Positions 43,993-54,564 of a DNA stretch of 64,000 nt are shown piece after piece. Position numbers and translations under genes: made by a program. The stretch is from Hydractinia symbiolongicarpus. Lineage: Eukaryota; Cnidaria; Hydrozoa; Anthoathecata; Hydractiniidae. A model generated the notes under the pieces. The model was not told the origin of the DNA. It did no database searches and saw only the letters and a list, made by a program, of their open reading frames with translations. Location: the NCBI RefSeq assembly GCF_029227915.1, contig NC_079886.1, positions 14,670,501 through 14,734,500 on the forward strand. Reading direction: 5' to 3'. Position 1 is the first letter of the stretch. The number at the start of each line of letters is the position of its first letter.

Positions 43993-45338
43993 ATGGAAGA
44001 AGTTAAAGCTGCAAAAAATAATTTAGTTGTTCGAGTTAATTCCAGTTAAAAAGGCTATAATTCCTCTTAATAATGTACCTGATATTTTAAAAAATGAACT
44101 TGGTGAAATTAAACAGCTTGTTAGCCGGTCAAATGTTTTTACATATGAAATTTATGAGAAGGTTAACAAAACTTTAAGTAAAAACTCAACCCTGGCTAAA
44201 AAGCATTTTGAACGTGGAGAGCAGCTTTTAGAAAACCAATTAGATATTAACTCTACCCATGTTAAACAAAGTGATAATTTATTTTGCATTAAAGGTGTTT
44301 GTGCTGCAAGTTTAAAGAAAGTTGATCGGTGGGTCACAATTGCTCTTAATATAGAACCATGTAGCATATATTTTGCATATTGTCAATGCGTTGCAGGAAA
44401 GCCTGGTACATGCTCACATGTATTTGCTCTTTTAAAACTTATGGCTAAATGGATGTTAGAAAATCTAAAGAAGATTCCTACACCTGCTACATGTATTTCA
44501 CAACAGTGTTTGTGAAATACATGCAGCTTACAGGGTTGTAAAAAGCCCAATTTCACTAGAAACATGGAAAAGGAAAAATGATGATGTTACAGACAGTAAT
44601 TATTTACCTACCATTTCCGTTAAAAAAATAGAATCAAAAATGCTTGAATTTATTGAGAACTTATCTTTAAAAAATCTTCTTCAGAAAAAGAAAATTCGTT
44701 AAACAGTTGTTTATAAACCAAACTGATGTGGAACATATACAACAACAAACAGTACAATAAGCAAATGAACTTGCCTGGTTTGACTTCCAGAAATATAGAC
44801 CCACAGCTTCTGTACAATCAGCTAAAACTCAAAAACCCTAAGTCGGACAAAGCATTTCACACTTTAGAACAAACAAACAAGAAACAAAATTTTACAATAT
44901 AAGTTAAATTTTGGAAAATACCATGAGCCAATAGCACTAAATAAATATGAGCAGTATATAAAATTACAAAATCACAACATACAAATTGAACAGGTTGGTT
45001 TAGTTATTGATTACGCAAACTACGTTCTTGTTGCTACTTTGGATGGTAAAGTAATGGACCATACAGAAGACACTCCTTATGGAATTTTAGAAATTAAATG
45101 CTCAGAGGAATACAAGGGCAATGATCCACGAGATATTTGTTTAATATCTAAAACCTCTTGCTTAAAACTTGTAGCAAACCAGATAAAATTAAACAAAAAT
45201 CATTTCTATAACGATCAGGTACAGATGCAGCTTGCATTAACAACGCAAAGTTGGTGCGATTTTATCTTGTATACTAAGAAAGGAATTGTGATAGACAGAA
45301 TTCGATATGGTAAACAACACTGGTTTAACCCTATTTGA
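43993..45338 (+). pseudogene. SWIM zinc finger plus YqaJ-type nuclease protein (ISL2EU-like accessory), broken
   Basis: N-terminal piece from ATG 43993 (MEEVKAAKNNLVVRV), then a frame change at about 44027. The SWIM finger is YCQCVAGKPGTCSHVFALL (about 44380-44435), with the CxC...CxH arrangement. After further shifts a YqaJ/lambda-exonuclease-like domain follows at about 44940-45338. It contains the D and E-x-K elements (VATLDGK, YGILEIKCSEEY) and the downstream block NHFYNDQVQMQLALTTQSWC. The family is a DNA 5'-3' exonuclease/recombinase fold; in animals, YqaJ proteins accompany ISL2EU transposons. The stop in the spacer and several frame changes make this a pseudogene. It points toward the convergent transposase fragment at 45489-46019. 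Confidence 0.65.
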
Positions 45339-45343
45339 TCCGG

Positions 45344-45357
45344 GGGGGGGGGGGGTG
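45344..45357. repeat. Poly-G run
   Basis: Fourteen consecutive G directly after the nuclease gene remnant. Confidence 0.9.
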
Positions 45358-45488
45358 ATTCTATGTTTAAATATTTGTATTTTCTTGGATTAGAAATCCA
45401 CGGTCTGCCTTTAAACCTTCACCAGGTTTCCATAAAATCGAGTTTAAAATGCCACTGTGTACTGTCAGTTCTTTGTTACTAATACTTC

Positions 45489-46019
45489 CTAGATACACAG
45501 ATGACACAAAGTAAATCCACCTCCTGGGCAAATACCAATTAAGAATTTTACTGTAGTATGGCTTGTGAAGTCAGAATAAAACATTTTGTGTAAAAATAGG
45601 GAAACAGGTACTTCAACTTTAAATTCTACCCCATCAATAATGCATTTAACATTTGGGAATTTCTCTTTCATTAAACTAGGCATAATTTGCTCTCACTTGA
45701 TAGATGGCCACATCGGTATGCTTCCAAATTGAATGAATAAGTAATTAATCCAGGTTGTTACTGTGGTACTAACAGTAGTTTTTTTCACTCCAAACAAAAA
45801 TGCTAAGTGAGAAACGATTAAGTTTCGTCAAAGTCTTATTCGTGGTAATATATAACAAAAAAGAGGAGCAAGGAACGTTTTCTCCCTCTTCCAGTTTCTT
45901 AGTTGTCTTGATTCTGGTACAAAATTACATTTTGTCCATGGGTTTAAGTTTATTCTAGCTTTCCACTTGCCGAAGTTGGTACAGAAGCTCCTTAAATAGG
46001 AGGGCAGCAATATGGGCAA
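45489..46019 (-). pseudogene. DDE_4-type transposase remnant (ISL2EU-like)
   Basis: On the - strand, about 45850-45690 encodes NLIVSHLAFLFGVKKTTVS with TTWINYLFIQFGS, a helix-turn-helix typical of this family. 45683-45489 encodes MPSLMKEKFPNVKCIIDGVE, LFLHKMFYSDF, TTVKFLIGICPGGGF. The IID...E segment carries the first catalytic Asp, and the TVKFLIGI block is typical of DDE_4/ISL2EU transposases. Later catalytic residues are not visible. It converges on the SWIM/YqaJ gene at 43993-45338; transposase plus YqaJ partner is the known ISL2EU layout. Confidence 0.6.
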
Positions 46020-46615
46020 AAGTACCCTGAATTTTGTTTGTCTAAATTAAATTTGAATTCATGATATTCGTTCGTAACGATTGTTTGGAAAAGATAGTGT
46101 CAGGTAACTTGGCTGACTTTTTTCTTTGTTGAACAGAGCTTTATGTGCAGGTTTTACAAAAGAAAGAGATATACTTTCTTCCACTGGAAGCCATTATAAT
46201 GCTAGCATGTCATGATCAATGCAACGACGACGGCAAACAAAATTTGCTGAAGATTTTTGTAGCTTTCGCAAAGGTTTCGAAAGATATTTTGGTGAATAAC
46301 TGAAGATGGTATTACAGTAATATATTTGTCAAGATTAAGCTCTGTGCTAGTGATTTTCGAAAATTAAAATCTGCTGCACGCTTAAATTGCTGTAGAGATC
46401 GTAAAACAGCTTAACCACTTTTAATAAAAAATTCAAAATGTACTACTTCAAAATGCTAAAATGTACTCTAAGTATTTTAAAGGTATTAACATAACCAATA
46501 CATTTATTATTTACTAAGGTAACATCCTAATTAAACATAATTAAAATAGCATAAGTAAATTAAAGCGTGACGCCCACCATATGTTCCATTTTCATTTCCT
46601 GTTGCATTGATAATA
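46020..46615. other. Intron sequence, no gene seen
   Basis: AT-rich region between two - strand transposon fragments; no sustained frame. Confidence 0.45.
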
Positions 46616-46945
46616 TCTTACAACTTGTCTACCTTGACATGTCGTTGCAGTGTTGTATCGTTGGCATATTGGGTAAGTATTTAGTCTATTGTTGCTTAGC
46701 AAAGTAACATACAGATTGAAAAGATGCTACCTCGAGGTACTCCAAATTTCACCAACAATTTCTGCGATACTTTATCGTCAACCTGCACCAACTGGTATCT
46801 GTTACTACATCAATTAGTCTGATGAAATGTTTCGAGAAACCTAATTGGTTAAGATTATCAATAAAGGTAGGATAGTCGACGGTTTCAAATGCTTTAGAAA
46901 AGTCTGCAAATATGGAAAGCGTGATTTCACCCTTCTTCATGGTAT
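46616..46945 (-). pseudogene. CR1/L2-like reverse transcriptase fragment
   Basis: The - strand encodes LSIFADFSKAFETVDYPTFI, LNQLGFSKHFIRLID, then after a shift LLVKFGVPRGSI and YANDTTLQRHVKVDKL. The catalytic ADD is altered to AND. Only the palm region is present. Confidence 0.6.
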
Positions 46946-47049
46946 GTAAAATATTATTGGTTTAGCTAAACACAAAATCTTTGATGCTTCAAAAGGTAAG
47001 TCTTTTGGAAACCATTTTTCCATCTATGATTGAGCAAGATCTAGTTTCC

Positions 47050-47173
47050 AGTGATCATTATAAGAAATAGAATATATGTTTCTTTTTCTACTACCACACT
47101 TCTATTTCTACTAACATCTTCTATCGAACAGTAATCCTGAAGTGTCTTTGTAATACGAACATCTTCATACCAT
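47050..47173 (-). pseudogene. 3' part of the transposon gene split by the copia insertion
   Basis: On the - strand this continues the gene at 52301-52735 across the retrotransposon: DVRITKTLQDYCSIEDVSRN and RSVVVEKETYIL, the region where related proteins carry a DTD-type acidic motif. The frame differs by one base from the other half. Confidence 0.4.
47169..47173. repeat. Target site duplication ACCAT (left)
   Basis: Same five bases as 52301-52305, directly flanking the two LTRs. Confidence 0.9.
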
Positions 47174-47397
47174 TGTTGATCTTCTATCTAGGCGATTACT
47201 AATAAGAATCACTTGGTGGTGGGGTTTTAATTGTGTTGAACCAGTATCATTGGTAATTCGTTGTGTTTAGTCAGAGTGGTGTTCAATAGTGTTGAGTTGA
47301 ATCAATCACACTAAGTTAGCGTTGCGTTATACACAGAAAGAACTATTGCGAAGATAACCTACAGGTTAGTCTTATATATATATATTCCTATATAACA
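47174..47397 (+). repeat. 5' LTR of the copia element
   Basis: 224 bp, TG...CA ends. Contains TA-rich TTATATATATATATTCC near its 3' end. Confidence 0.92.
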
Positions 47398-47398
47398 A

Positions 47399-47410
47399 TG
47401 GTAGCAGAGG
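47399..47410 (+). promoter_or_regulatory. Primer binding site matching initiator tRNA-Met
   Basis: TGGTAGCAGAGG begins one base after the 5' LTR. It is complementary to the 3' end of metazoan initiator tRNA-Met (...CCTCTGCTACCA). Confidence 0.85.
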
Positions 47411-47422
47411 AATAAAAGTGAA

Positions 47423-48784
47423 ATGTCAAAAAGTTGGGTCCCCCCACCATCATTAGACAAAGAGACAAGTTACAAAGATTGGAAAAAAGAAGTGCAAATA
47501 TGGCAAGCACTGACAGAATTAAAGGCAGAAAAACAAGGGCCAGCTATATTCATGGGCTTAAGAGGGAAAGCTAAAGAATCAGTTCTAGAATTAGACATTG
47601 AACAGATAAGTGCAGCAACTGGAGTAAAAGCCATTACTAACAGATTGGACAAAATATATTTAAAAGATGAGAATCAAACTGCTTACCTAGCTTATGAAAC
47701 CTTTGAAAGATTTAAGCGACCGCCTGAGATGAGTATGAATGACTATCTTATAGAGTTTGAACGGTTATACCATAAGATCCAAGGACATAATATGGTACTT
47801 CCAGATGGAGTGTTGGCATATAGAGTTCTACAAAGTGCCAACCTCACACCAGAGCAGCAACAGTTAGCAAGAGCAACTTTAAATGAACTACGGTATGATG
47901 CAATGGTACGGCAGTTAAAGAAAATATTTGGGGATACGGTGGCCTCATTAGGAACAAATACTGAAATAAAGATAGAACCAGTTCTTCAGGCAAATGCAGA
48001 TACAATTGAGCAAAATTACTTCACCCAAAGAGGGGGATATCAACGCTCAAGGTTTAGAAGAGGAAGACCTGCAACTGCTTCAAATCAGAGATATGCAGGA
48101 AGAAAAACCAGACCCAATAATAGAAGAATGAATCCATCCGATCAATCTGGAAGTCCATCAAGATGCAATATTTGCCAATCTATATATCACTGGGCTTCAA
48201 ACTGTCCACACTCTTATGAGAACCAGGAACCTGAGGATGTTAGAAAAGATGACAGTCATTCTAAGGTTACGTTTTTTGCAAAAATCAGAGAAGATGAAAT
48301 GCAATCTCTGGTCGGCGAAACTCTGTCATGTGCAGTTTTAGACTGTGGTTGCACAAAGACCGTTTGTGGTAATACTTGGTATCAATGTTTTATTGATAAT
48401 CTTGAAAATGATAGATTGCCCGAAGAGCATCCCAGCCAAATAAGATTTAAATTTGGAGATAGTGATGCAGTTTGTTCTATGAAAAGAGTGTTCTTACCTG
48501 TAATTATTGGCTCAAAAGAAGTTTATCTGGAGACAGAAATTGTCCCAAACGAAATTCCTTTGTTACTGAGTCAAGCTTCCATGAAAAAAGCAGAGGCAGT
48601 TTTAGATTTTATCAACGATTCGGTTACAATGTTTGGAGAATACCATCCTTTAAAATTTACCACTACAGGTCATTATTGCATACCTTTGAACAACAACATA
48701 ATAGAGATGGATGGGAAGAAACATGACCACTTGTTACCCCAAGGTTGCCTTTGTTTGTGCAAGTACAAAATCAAGAAAAAGTAA
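47423..48784 (+). CDS. copia GAG and protease
   Basis: ATG at 47423, 25 bases after the LTR. The capsid-like GAG region includes KAKESVLELDIEQIS and MNDYLIEFERLYHKI. A basic stretch (RSRFRRGRPATASNQR) leads to one zinc knuckle, CNICQSIYHWASNC (CX2CX4HX4C, about 48163-48204). The protease follows, with VLDCGCTKTVCGN (about 48338-48375), where Cys replaces the usual Ser/Thr after the catalytic Asp. The frame ends at 48784 just after a run of five A, where the reading should continue into the integrase N-terminus. GAG packs RNA; the protease would cleave the polyprotein. Confidence 0.85.
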   Translation: MSKSWVPPPSLDKETSYKDWKKEVQIWQALTELKAEKQGPAIFMGLRGKAKESVLELDIEQISAATGVKAITNRLDKIYLKDENQTAYLAYETFERFKRPPEMSMNDYLIEFERLYHKIQGHNMVLPDGVLAYRVLQSANLTPEQQQLARATLNELRYDAMVRQLKKIFGDTVASLGTNTEIKIEPVLQANADTIEQNYFTQRGGYQRSRFRRGRPATASNQRYAGRKTRPNNRRMNPSDQSGSPSRCNICQSIYHWASNCPHSYENQEPEDVRKDDSHSKVTFFAKIREDEMQSLVGETLSCAVLDCGCTKTVCGNTWYQCFIDNLENDRLPEEHPSQIRFKFGDSDAVCSMKRVFLPVIIGSKEVYLETEIVPNEIPLLLSQASMKKAEAVLDFINDSVTMFGEYHPLKFTTTGHYCIPLNNNIIEMDGKKHDHLLPQGCLCLCKYKIKKK

Positions 48785-49647
48785 GATTATCAAACTTTAT
48801 CGTCAATTTTGCCATCCAAGTGCTGAAAAATTAAAATCTCTCATCAAAGCATCTAATTCCTTCTTAAATGACCGAAGTGAAGTTATGAAAGTCATCGATG
48901 AAGTATCAAACTCTTGTGAAGTGTGCATCAAATACAGAAAACCAAGACCGCGCCCTATTGTTGGCTTACCAATTTCATCAGTATTTTAACCAGTGTGTGG
49001 CTCTAGATCTTGTGCAACTTTCGCAATCATTATGGTTTATCCATATCATAGATGTTTTTACCAGATTTTCATCAGCAAAATTGACAAAGACGAAAGACAA
49101 AGATGTAATAACAGATATTATTTTTGAAATTTGGTTAGCCCGATTTGGTCAACCAAGGAAGTTTCTAGCTGATAATGGTGGAGAATTTGTTAACAAAGTG
49201 TATGAAGAAATGTGTGAGCAGTTTAACATAGAGTTTTCAACAACTGCAGCTGAAAGTCCTTGGTCAAATGGACTATGTGAACGACACAATGGTATGATTA
49301 AGGAAATGCTGAAAAAAATTATTGAAGACACAAAATGTACACACAATCGGGCACTATTCTGGGCTATAAGTGCAAAGAATTCTTTATCAAACAACAAGGG
49401 ATTCTCACCAAATCAACTTGTTTATGGTAAAAATCACGACTATCCCTGCATCCTCACTGATCATTTGCCAGCTATGAATGACACAGTTTCAAGCAAAACC
49501 GTGGCCCATAACCTTGCTGTAATGCATGCATCACGAAAAGCCTTTATAGCAGCAGAGTCTTCTGAGCGTATACGAAGAGCATTGAGACATAATGTTCAGT
49601 GTTACAATGATGAGCGATATATCAATGGAGATAGACTTTTTTTATAA
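48711..49647 (+). pseudogene. copia integrase, in two frames
   Basis: Starts in the frame following 48784 with the GAG-pre-integrase zinc region (YRQFCHPSAEKLKSL, SCEVCIKYRK). It shifts at the TTTT run near 48985, then carries the catalytic core: CVALDLVQLSQSLWF (first Asp, about 49000), FLADNGGEFV (second Asp, about 49170), and SPWSNGLCERHNGMIK (Glu, about 49285). All three acidic residues are present. The next frame change is at a T7 run near 49637. Confidence 0.82.
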
Positions 49648-51784
49648 GAGAAAAGACAGTGAAAAATGGCATGGACCAGGCACTGTAATTGGACAGGAGA
49701 ATAAGCAAGTCCTTGTAAAACATGGTGGAAGTTATGTTAGAGTACACATGTGTCGCTTGCAGAAGTTGGATCAAGTTTTGCATTCACAAAAACCTTTACA
49801 AGACACGGAAAGGAGTACTGAAGTGACAACTACACAAGTGAACAATTGCATTCCGCTTGAATGCGATGATGTTTTTGGTGAATATGTTGGTGCAGATGAT
49901 TTTGACAGTAACAATACAGAAGAACCAGAAAATGAGAAAACAACAAATTTACAAACAACAAAAGAAACAACATCAGACGGTGCCTCAATGAATGAAACAA
50001 CAACACTCAAGATATCAACAAATGAAATCACAACCAATGGAAATGTTAGCAATTCGTCAACAGTCCAAGGAATACCAAAGTTGAAGACAAAAATCATTTA
50101 CAAGCTAACTCCCGACAGTGAATGGACAAGGGGATTAGTCCACAGCAGAGCAGGAAAAGTGAGCAGAAAAGGAAAAGAAGGCAGACAGTATGGTAGCTGT
50201 TTAAATGTCCAAAATGAAGACACAGGTGAAATAAATTGGTTAGATTTCAAAAGATGTGTGAGTGACTGGCAACCTGTTGTTGAGACAAACGAAACTGAAG
50301 AAGTACTATTATCGACTCAAGCAACTGTTACAGATGAGGTCCTAAATGCAAAGTATAAAGAATTAGCCAATTGGGAAGACAACAAAGTTTTCTCCACCAT
50401 AGAAGATAAGGGTCAATCTCCAATATCCACAAGATGGGTGGTCACAACAAAGAATATAGAGGGATACAAAACAGTTAAAGCTCGTTTGGTCATAAGAGGT
50501 TTTGAAGAAGAAGAGGTCAAAAATCTGACTAAGGACTCCCCAACTTTTTCAAAAGAAAGTCTTCGCATTGTACTTACGATGTTAGCAACCTATGAATGGG
50601 AATGTCACACCTTAGATGTTAAGACGGCATTTCTTCAAGGCAACCGGATTGACAGAGAGGTTATCATAAAGCCCCCAAAGGAAGCAAATACATCAGGTGT
50701 GTTCTGGAAACTAAATAAAGTTGTATACGGCCTTGCTGATGCTTCAAGAGCTTGGTATCTACGTGTGGAGGAAGAGCTAATCGGCTTGGGGTTGAGAATG
50801 TCTTTATTTGATGAAGCATTATTTTATTGGATTCAAGATGACTGCTGCCAAGGACTGATTGTAATACATGTTGATGATTTTCTATGGGGAGGATCCCATG
50901 ATTTTCAAGTGAAGGTCATTTCGCCTATCAGAGAAACTTTTCTCATTGGATCTGAAGATTACTCCAATTTCAAATATGTTGGTGTCAATATACAACAATC
51001 TAATGGTTCAATTAACTATGACCAAAAGAACTATGTGGCAGGTATGGAACTGGTCAAGATTCAAAACACAACAGACAGACATCGTCAACTATCACATGAA
51101 GAACAATCAAACTTCCGATGTATATGTGGGCAACTAAACTGGATGTCATCGCAATCAAGGCCTGACATTTCATTTGATGTGTGCCAGCTAAGCACAAAAC
51201 TAAACTGTGCAGTAGTTGATGATGTCATGAGAGCCAATAAAGTGGTAAAGAAGTTAAAATTGGATCCCAACATTTCCTTGAAATTTTGGAAACTTAAGCT
51301 TCCATTACAACTGATCTTATATTCTGATGCTTCATTTGGGAACCTTCAAGATGGCAGCTCTCAAAGTGGAATTTTTATTTTCCTGAAAGGTGTTGAGAAT
51401 CTTATGGCACCTATCACATGGCAGTCTAAAAAGATTAAGAGAGTTGCGCGTAGCACTCTTGCTGCTGAGACACTAGCTCTTGTTAATGGTATTGATACAT
51501 GCATATGGGTGAAGAATGTGATAAATGAAGTGTTGAATACTAATCTAGAAGGCATCTTATGTCATACAGATAACAAATCATTGTTTGAAGCTGCCCATTT
51601 AACAAAATCTTTGGAAGACAAACGGTTAAGGGTTGATATGGCTTCCCTTAGACAGAGTATCAATCAGAAAGAGATTGAATTGAAGTGGATTTCTACCAAA
51701 CATCAGTTAGCAGACGTGTTAACAAAACAAGGAGCAAATAGCACACTCTTAATGAATGTGCTACAGAGGGGTCATGAAGAATAA
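49592..51784 (+). CDS. copia reverse transcriptase and RNase H
   Basis: A 2.2-kb open frame. After the integrase C-terminal region (HGPGTVIGQENKQVLVKHGG) and a low-complexity Thr-rich linker (about 49930-50060), the RT begins (RWVVTTKNIEGYKTVKARLV). It has the first palm motif DVKTAFLQGN (about 50620) and the catalytic HVDDFLWGG (about 50870). RNase H follows with YSDASFGNLQDGSSQSG (about 51320), AAETLAL, and CHTDNKSLFEA. The end contains WISTKHQLADVLTKQGA, typical of copia. The open frame starts before any plausible Met because it is the continuation of a polyprotein. Confidence 0.9.
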   Translation: MFSVTMMSDISMEIDFFYKRKDSEKWHGPGTVIGQENKQVLVKHGGSYVRVHMCRLQKLDQVLHSQKPLQDTERSTEVTTTQVNNCIPLECDDVFGEYVGADDFDSNNTEEPENEKTTNLQTTKETTSDGASMNETTTLKISTNEITTNGNVSNSSTVQGIPKLKTKIIYKLTPDSEWTRGLVHSRAGKVSRKGKEGRQYGSCLNVQNEDTGEINWLDFKRCVSDWQPVVETNETEEVLLSTQATVTDEVLNAKYKELANWEDNKVFSTIEDKGQSPISTRWVVTTKNIEGYKTVKARLVIRGFEEEEVKNLTKDSPTFSKESLRIVLTMLATYEWECHTLDVKTAFLQGNRIDREVIIKPPKEANTSGVFWKLNKVVYGLADASRAWYLRVEEELIGLGLRMSLFDEALFYWIQDDCCQGLIVIHVDDFLWGGSHDFQVKVISPIRETFLIGSEDYSNFKYVGVNIQQSNGSINYDQKNYVAGMELVKIQNTTDRHRQLSHEEQSNFRCICGQLNWMSSQSRPDISFDVCQLSTKLNCAVVDDVMRANKVVKKLKLDPNISLKFWKLKLPLQLILYSDASFGNLQDGSSQSGIFIFLKGVENLMAPITWQSKKIKRVARSTLAAETLALVNGIDTCIWVKNVINEVLNTNLEGILCHTDNKSLFEAAHLTKSLEDKRLRVDMASLRQSINQKEIELKWISTKHQLADVLTKQGANSTLLMNVLQRGHEE

Positions 51785-52060
51785 TAGTGACCAATTAAAT
51801 GTTGAGTTATGAAAATTTGAATATTGTGTTCAAAAATTAAGTTTTTTTGAGTTTTTATCTTTTAGAATTTTTATGTTTAAATTCCACACAAGTAATCACA
51901 CGAAGAAAGAGAGATACATGTAGTGATGACTTAACCAAGACTAGTACAGTAGAGGGTTTTGGTGAAAAGCCAGTTTTGCCCCTAGACCACTGTACTAAGC
52001 GAGTAGGAGTCGCTATAAATTCCTCTCAACATTCGAATAACCAACTGAACGCCAAACAGA

Positions 52061-52078
52061 AAGAAAATAGAGGGAGAT
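52061..52078 (+). promoter_or_regulatory. Polypurine tract of the copia element
   Basis: AAGAAAATAGAGGGAGAT immediately before the 3' LTR; purine-rich with two T. Confidence 0.75.
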
Positions 52079-52300
52079 TGTTGATCTTCTATCTAGGCGA
52101 TTACTAATAAGAATCACTTGGTGGTGGGGTTTTAATTGTGTTGAACCAGTATCATTGGTAATTCGTTGTGTTTAGTCAGAGTGGTGTTCAATAGTGTTGA
52201 GTTGAATCAATCACACTAAGTCAGCGTTGCGTTATACACAGAAAGAACTATTGCGAAGATAACCTACAGGTTAGTCTTATATATATATTCCTATTTAACA
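52079..52300 (+). repeat. 3' LTR of the copia element
   Basis: 222 bp. Near-identical to the 5' LTR. Confidence 0.92.
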
Positions 52301-52305
52301 ACCAT
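52301..52305. repeat. Target site duplication ACCAT (right)
   Basis: Matches 47169-47173. Confidence 0.9.
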
Positions 52306-52735
52306 CACCACTATTAACTGTCGCATAACCATTGTTTCTTCGTTCCTTGCTAAGTTGATCAATCAATTGTTGTTTATTAAATGGATTTTTGAAAAACTTA
52401 TCTCCGCTTTCCGTTACAACTTTTTCTGACAGACTGATTAGATTTGCAGACATACCGCCTATTTTTTGTTGGTGTTCTTGACTTTTGATGGAAGTCGATT
52501 TAGTTGAATGCCCATCAAACACTACAAATACTGTGTCATATGCATGGTACTTGTGTTTGATATAGGAAACATATTGCTAAAATATATCTTTTGCACTGAG
52601 ACAGCCTTGATTTTGTGTATTACCATTCCACCATCAAATACACATATATTTGTTGTTACATAAGGTATCTTCACACTTTTTTCAATACATATTTCCTTAA
52701 ATCGGCTTCCTGTTGCTTTCAAATCATTCCATCTT
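52301..52735 (-). pseudogene. Older transposon-type gene disrupted by the copia insertion
   Basis: On the - strand, the pieces ATGSRFKEICIE (about 52720), IPYVTTNICVFDGGMVIHKI (about 52640) and FVVFDGHSTKSTSIKSQEH (about 52520-52460), then KNPFNKQQLIDQLSKERRNN and YATVNSGDG, run up to the copia target site. The order VFDG...HQ...NK...L...G is one I recognise from proteins of unknown function encoded by animal DNA transposons; it resembles a PIN/FEN-like nuclease layout, but I would not insist on that. Its remainder lies beyond the copia element at 47173-47050. Frameshifted near 52590. Confidence 0.5.
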
Positions 52736-54564
52736 TAATTTCCGGAGTTTCATATCGCGCAGGTCTGGGCCCGAGCAAAGTGGCTTGTATGGAAAAATTT
52801 TCAGAAGTCCCGCAAACATTTAGCTAGCGTTGGTACACACTTCCAAGTCATTATAGTTATTTTCTGAGTAACACTTATAGATCTTGTTTTTGTAATAATG
52901 GAAAAGACAGATTGTGTACAATCCAAAATCGGCCTGTCCACAGGTGGTACAATGCAAGAGCTTAACATGCGCGTTAATTGATTTAAGTTATACCCATTAC
53001 TGGTGGAAAAATTAAGAGTTAAACGGGAAAGAAACTTTAGTTTTGGTACAACAATAGATCCCAATCTTATCCCTCCTATTTCAGCTCCCTGGTGTCCCAA
53101 AGAGGAACTGTATCATAAAGTAACAGCATCCATATTGAAAATTTACAGTTATAGAAAATTTAGGTCAGCAACAGAAAGATTATGCTATGATGACTAGCAG
53201 GAAAATAGTTTCAGTAAAAACACATGTTGCAGGTGATAATATATTTGTTAGAGCTCTTGTTAAAAAATGATATGGTGAATTAACAAGACCAACAGTTATT
53301 CTATTCAGTCATAATATTCCAGTCAAAAGCCACTATGAATTTCCTGTTGGTATTAGTGGCTTATGTTACCATACATTGACCTTGCTTCTTTATTAAAAAA
53401 CTTTTATGACACGAAGGAAAACTTGTTGCCTCCATCTTGCACTGAGCAAATGCAGAAATTGGCATCACAGACTTAAACATACCTATGATGCCGTTACGAA
53501 CAACATTGCTTTAAAGTTGCGTCATAAAGTAAATCTCTAAAAACATCTCTTGAAGAACATTATCTGCTTTTAAGTCTAACTTACTGAAAAGTGTTTCTAA
53601 AAAACAAGCTATCCAACAAATATCCTATACATTGTGCTTTTACCAACAGAATACATTTGTTTCAAACGCTGAGAAATATGAAAACTTATAAATCACAAGT
53701 TTATCTTGTAAAAAAATTTAAGTATGCCCTGTAAAATTTTCTTAAGTTATAGTTTGAAAAAAGTGTTGGGGGCTCGCGAAAGTTGCTTTGACTATAATAA
53801 AGAACTTTAACATCAAACTGACCCACACAAAGTGGGGCGCAATATTTGTCTGGTCTTACATGCACGACTTTGACAGTTTTTGTCCTACATGGTGCATCTA
53901 TAAAAAAAAATACTGTGCTGTCCCAATTAAACGAAGTAGGGATTTTATTGGAAATATTGTAGTTTAAGTACGAAAACCACTGTATTGCAAAAAAATTGAC
54001 TTTGGTCAGCTGTGTGCAATTATACCAAAGTAGAGCCAGTCAAAGTAGGGTGTTTTTCATCACAATCAGGAAAATAATACTTTTGAGGATACATTTAAGA
54101 AAAATAGCCTTGTTTCAAACAATAGCCTTAGCCTAAACTATATATAAGGCAAACTCTTGTGAAACTAGTAACCTTTCTTAGCAACACTTTGGAGTCAATC
54201 AAAGATGGGCATTTTCAAGTCTCCAATTGCTTTAAGCATAGTTTCTTTTCATAATGTTTTTTAAGAAACCAGTCAAAGGCCCTGAAAATTCCTGGCTAGC
54301 CAATCTGTTTCTAATTTCCCTGCACAATTTGAAAACTAGTCCCCAGGGATATCCCTCTTTATGTGTTGACAGAAGGTCAGAAGAATACAATCGAGGTCAA
54401 TGTCTGTTCACATGCAGAAGTTTCTGAAAGTTCCCCAATTGATCAATGACTTAACATGAACACACACAAGAACAGAGAAAAATTTAAATTATTAGCATCT
54501 TAACAGGAAATATTAGATAAGGATCGTAAAATTGAGAAAAGTGTAAAATGACATTATAAATTAA
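52736..54564. other. Intron sequence, no identified gene
   Basis: A 64-codon + strand frame at 53003-53197 (RNFSFGTTIDPNLIPPIS) is denser than background but not recognised. The rest is AT-rich with no sustained frame. Confidence 0.4.

Larger units (their letters stand above)
47174..52300 (+). mobile_element. Ty1/copia LTR retrotransposon, structurally complete, young
   Basis: Two LTRs of 224 and 222 bp, starting TGTTGATC and ending AACA, differ only by a TA-repeat indel and two substitutions. The insertion is flanked by ACCAT duplications. Primer site, polypurine tract, and all protein domains in copia order (GAG, PR, INT, RT, RH) are present. The body is interrupted by three +1 frame changes, each at a homopolymer run. 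It sits in the tectonic intron in the opposite orientation to that gene. Confidence 0.93.

Noticed and set aside
48711-49647. Programmed +1 frameshifting in the copia polyprotein
   Set aside because: Three shifts at plain homopolymers, two of them inside the integrase, do not match a regulated site; insertion errors or mutations are simpler.
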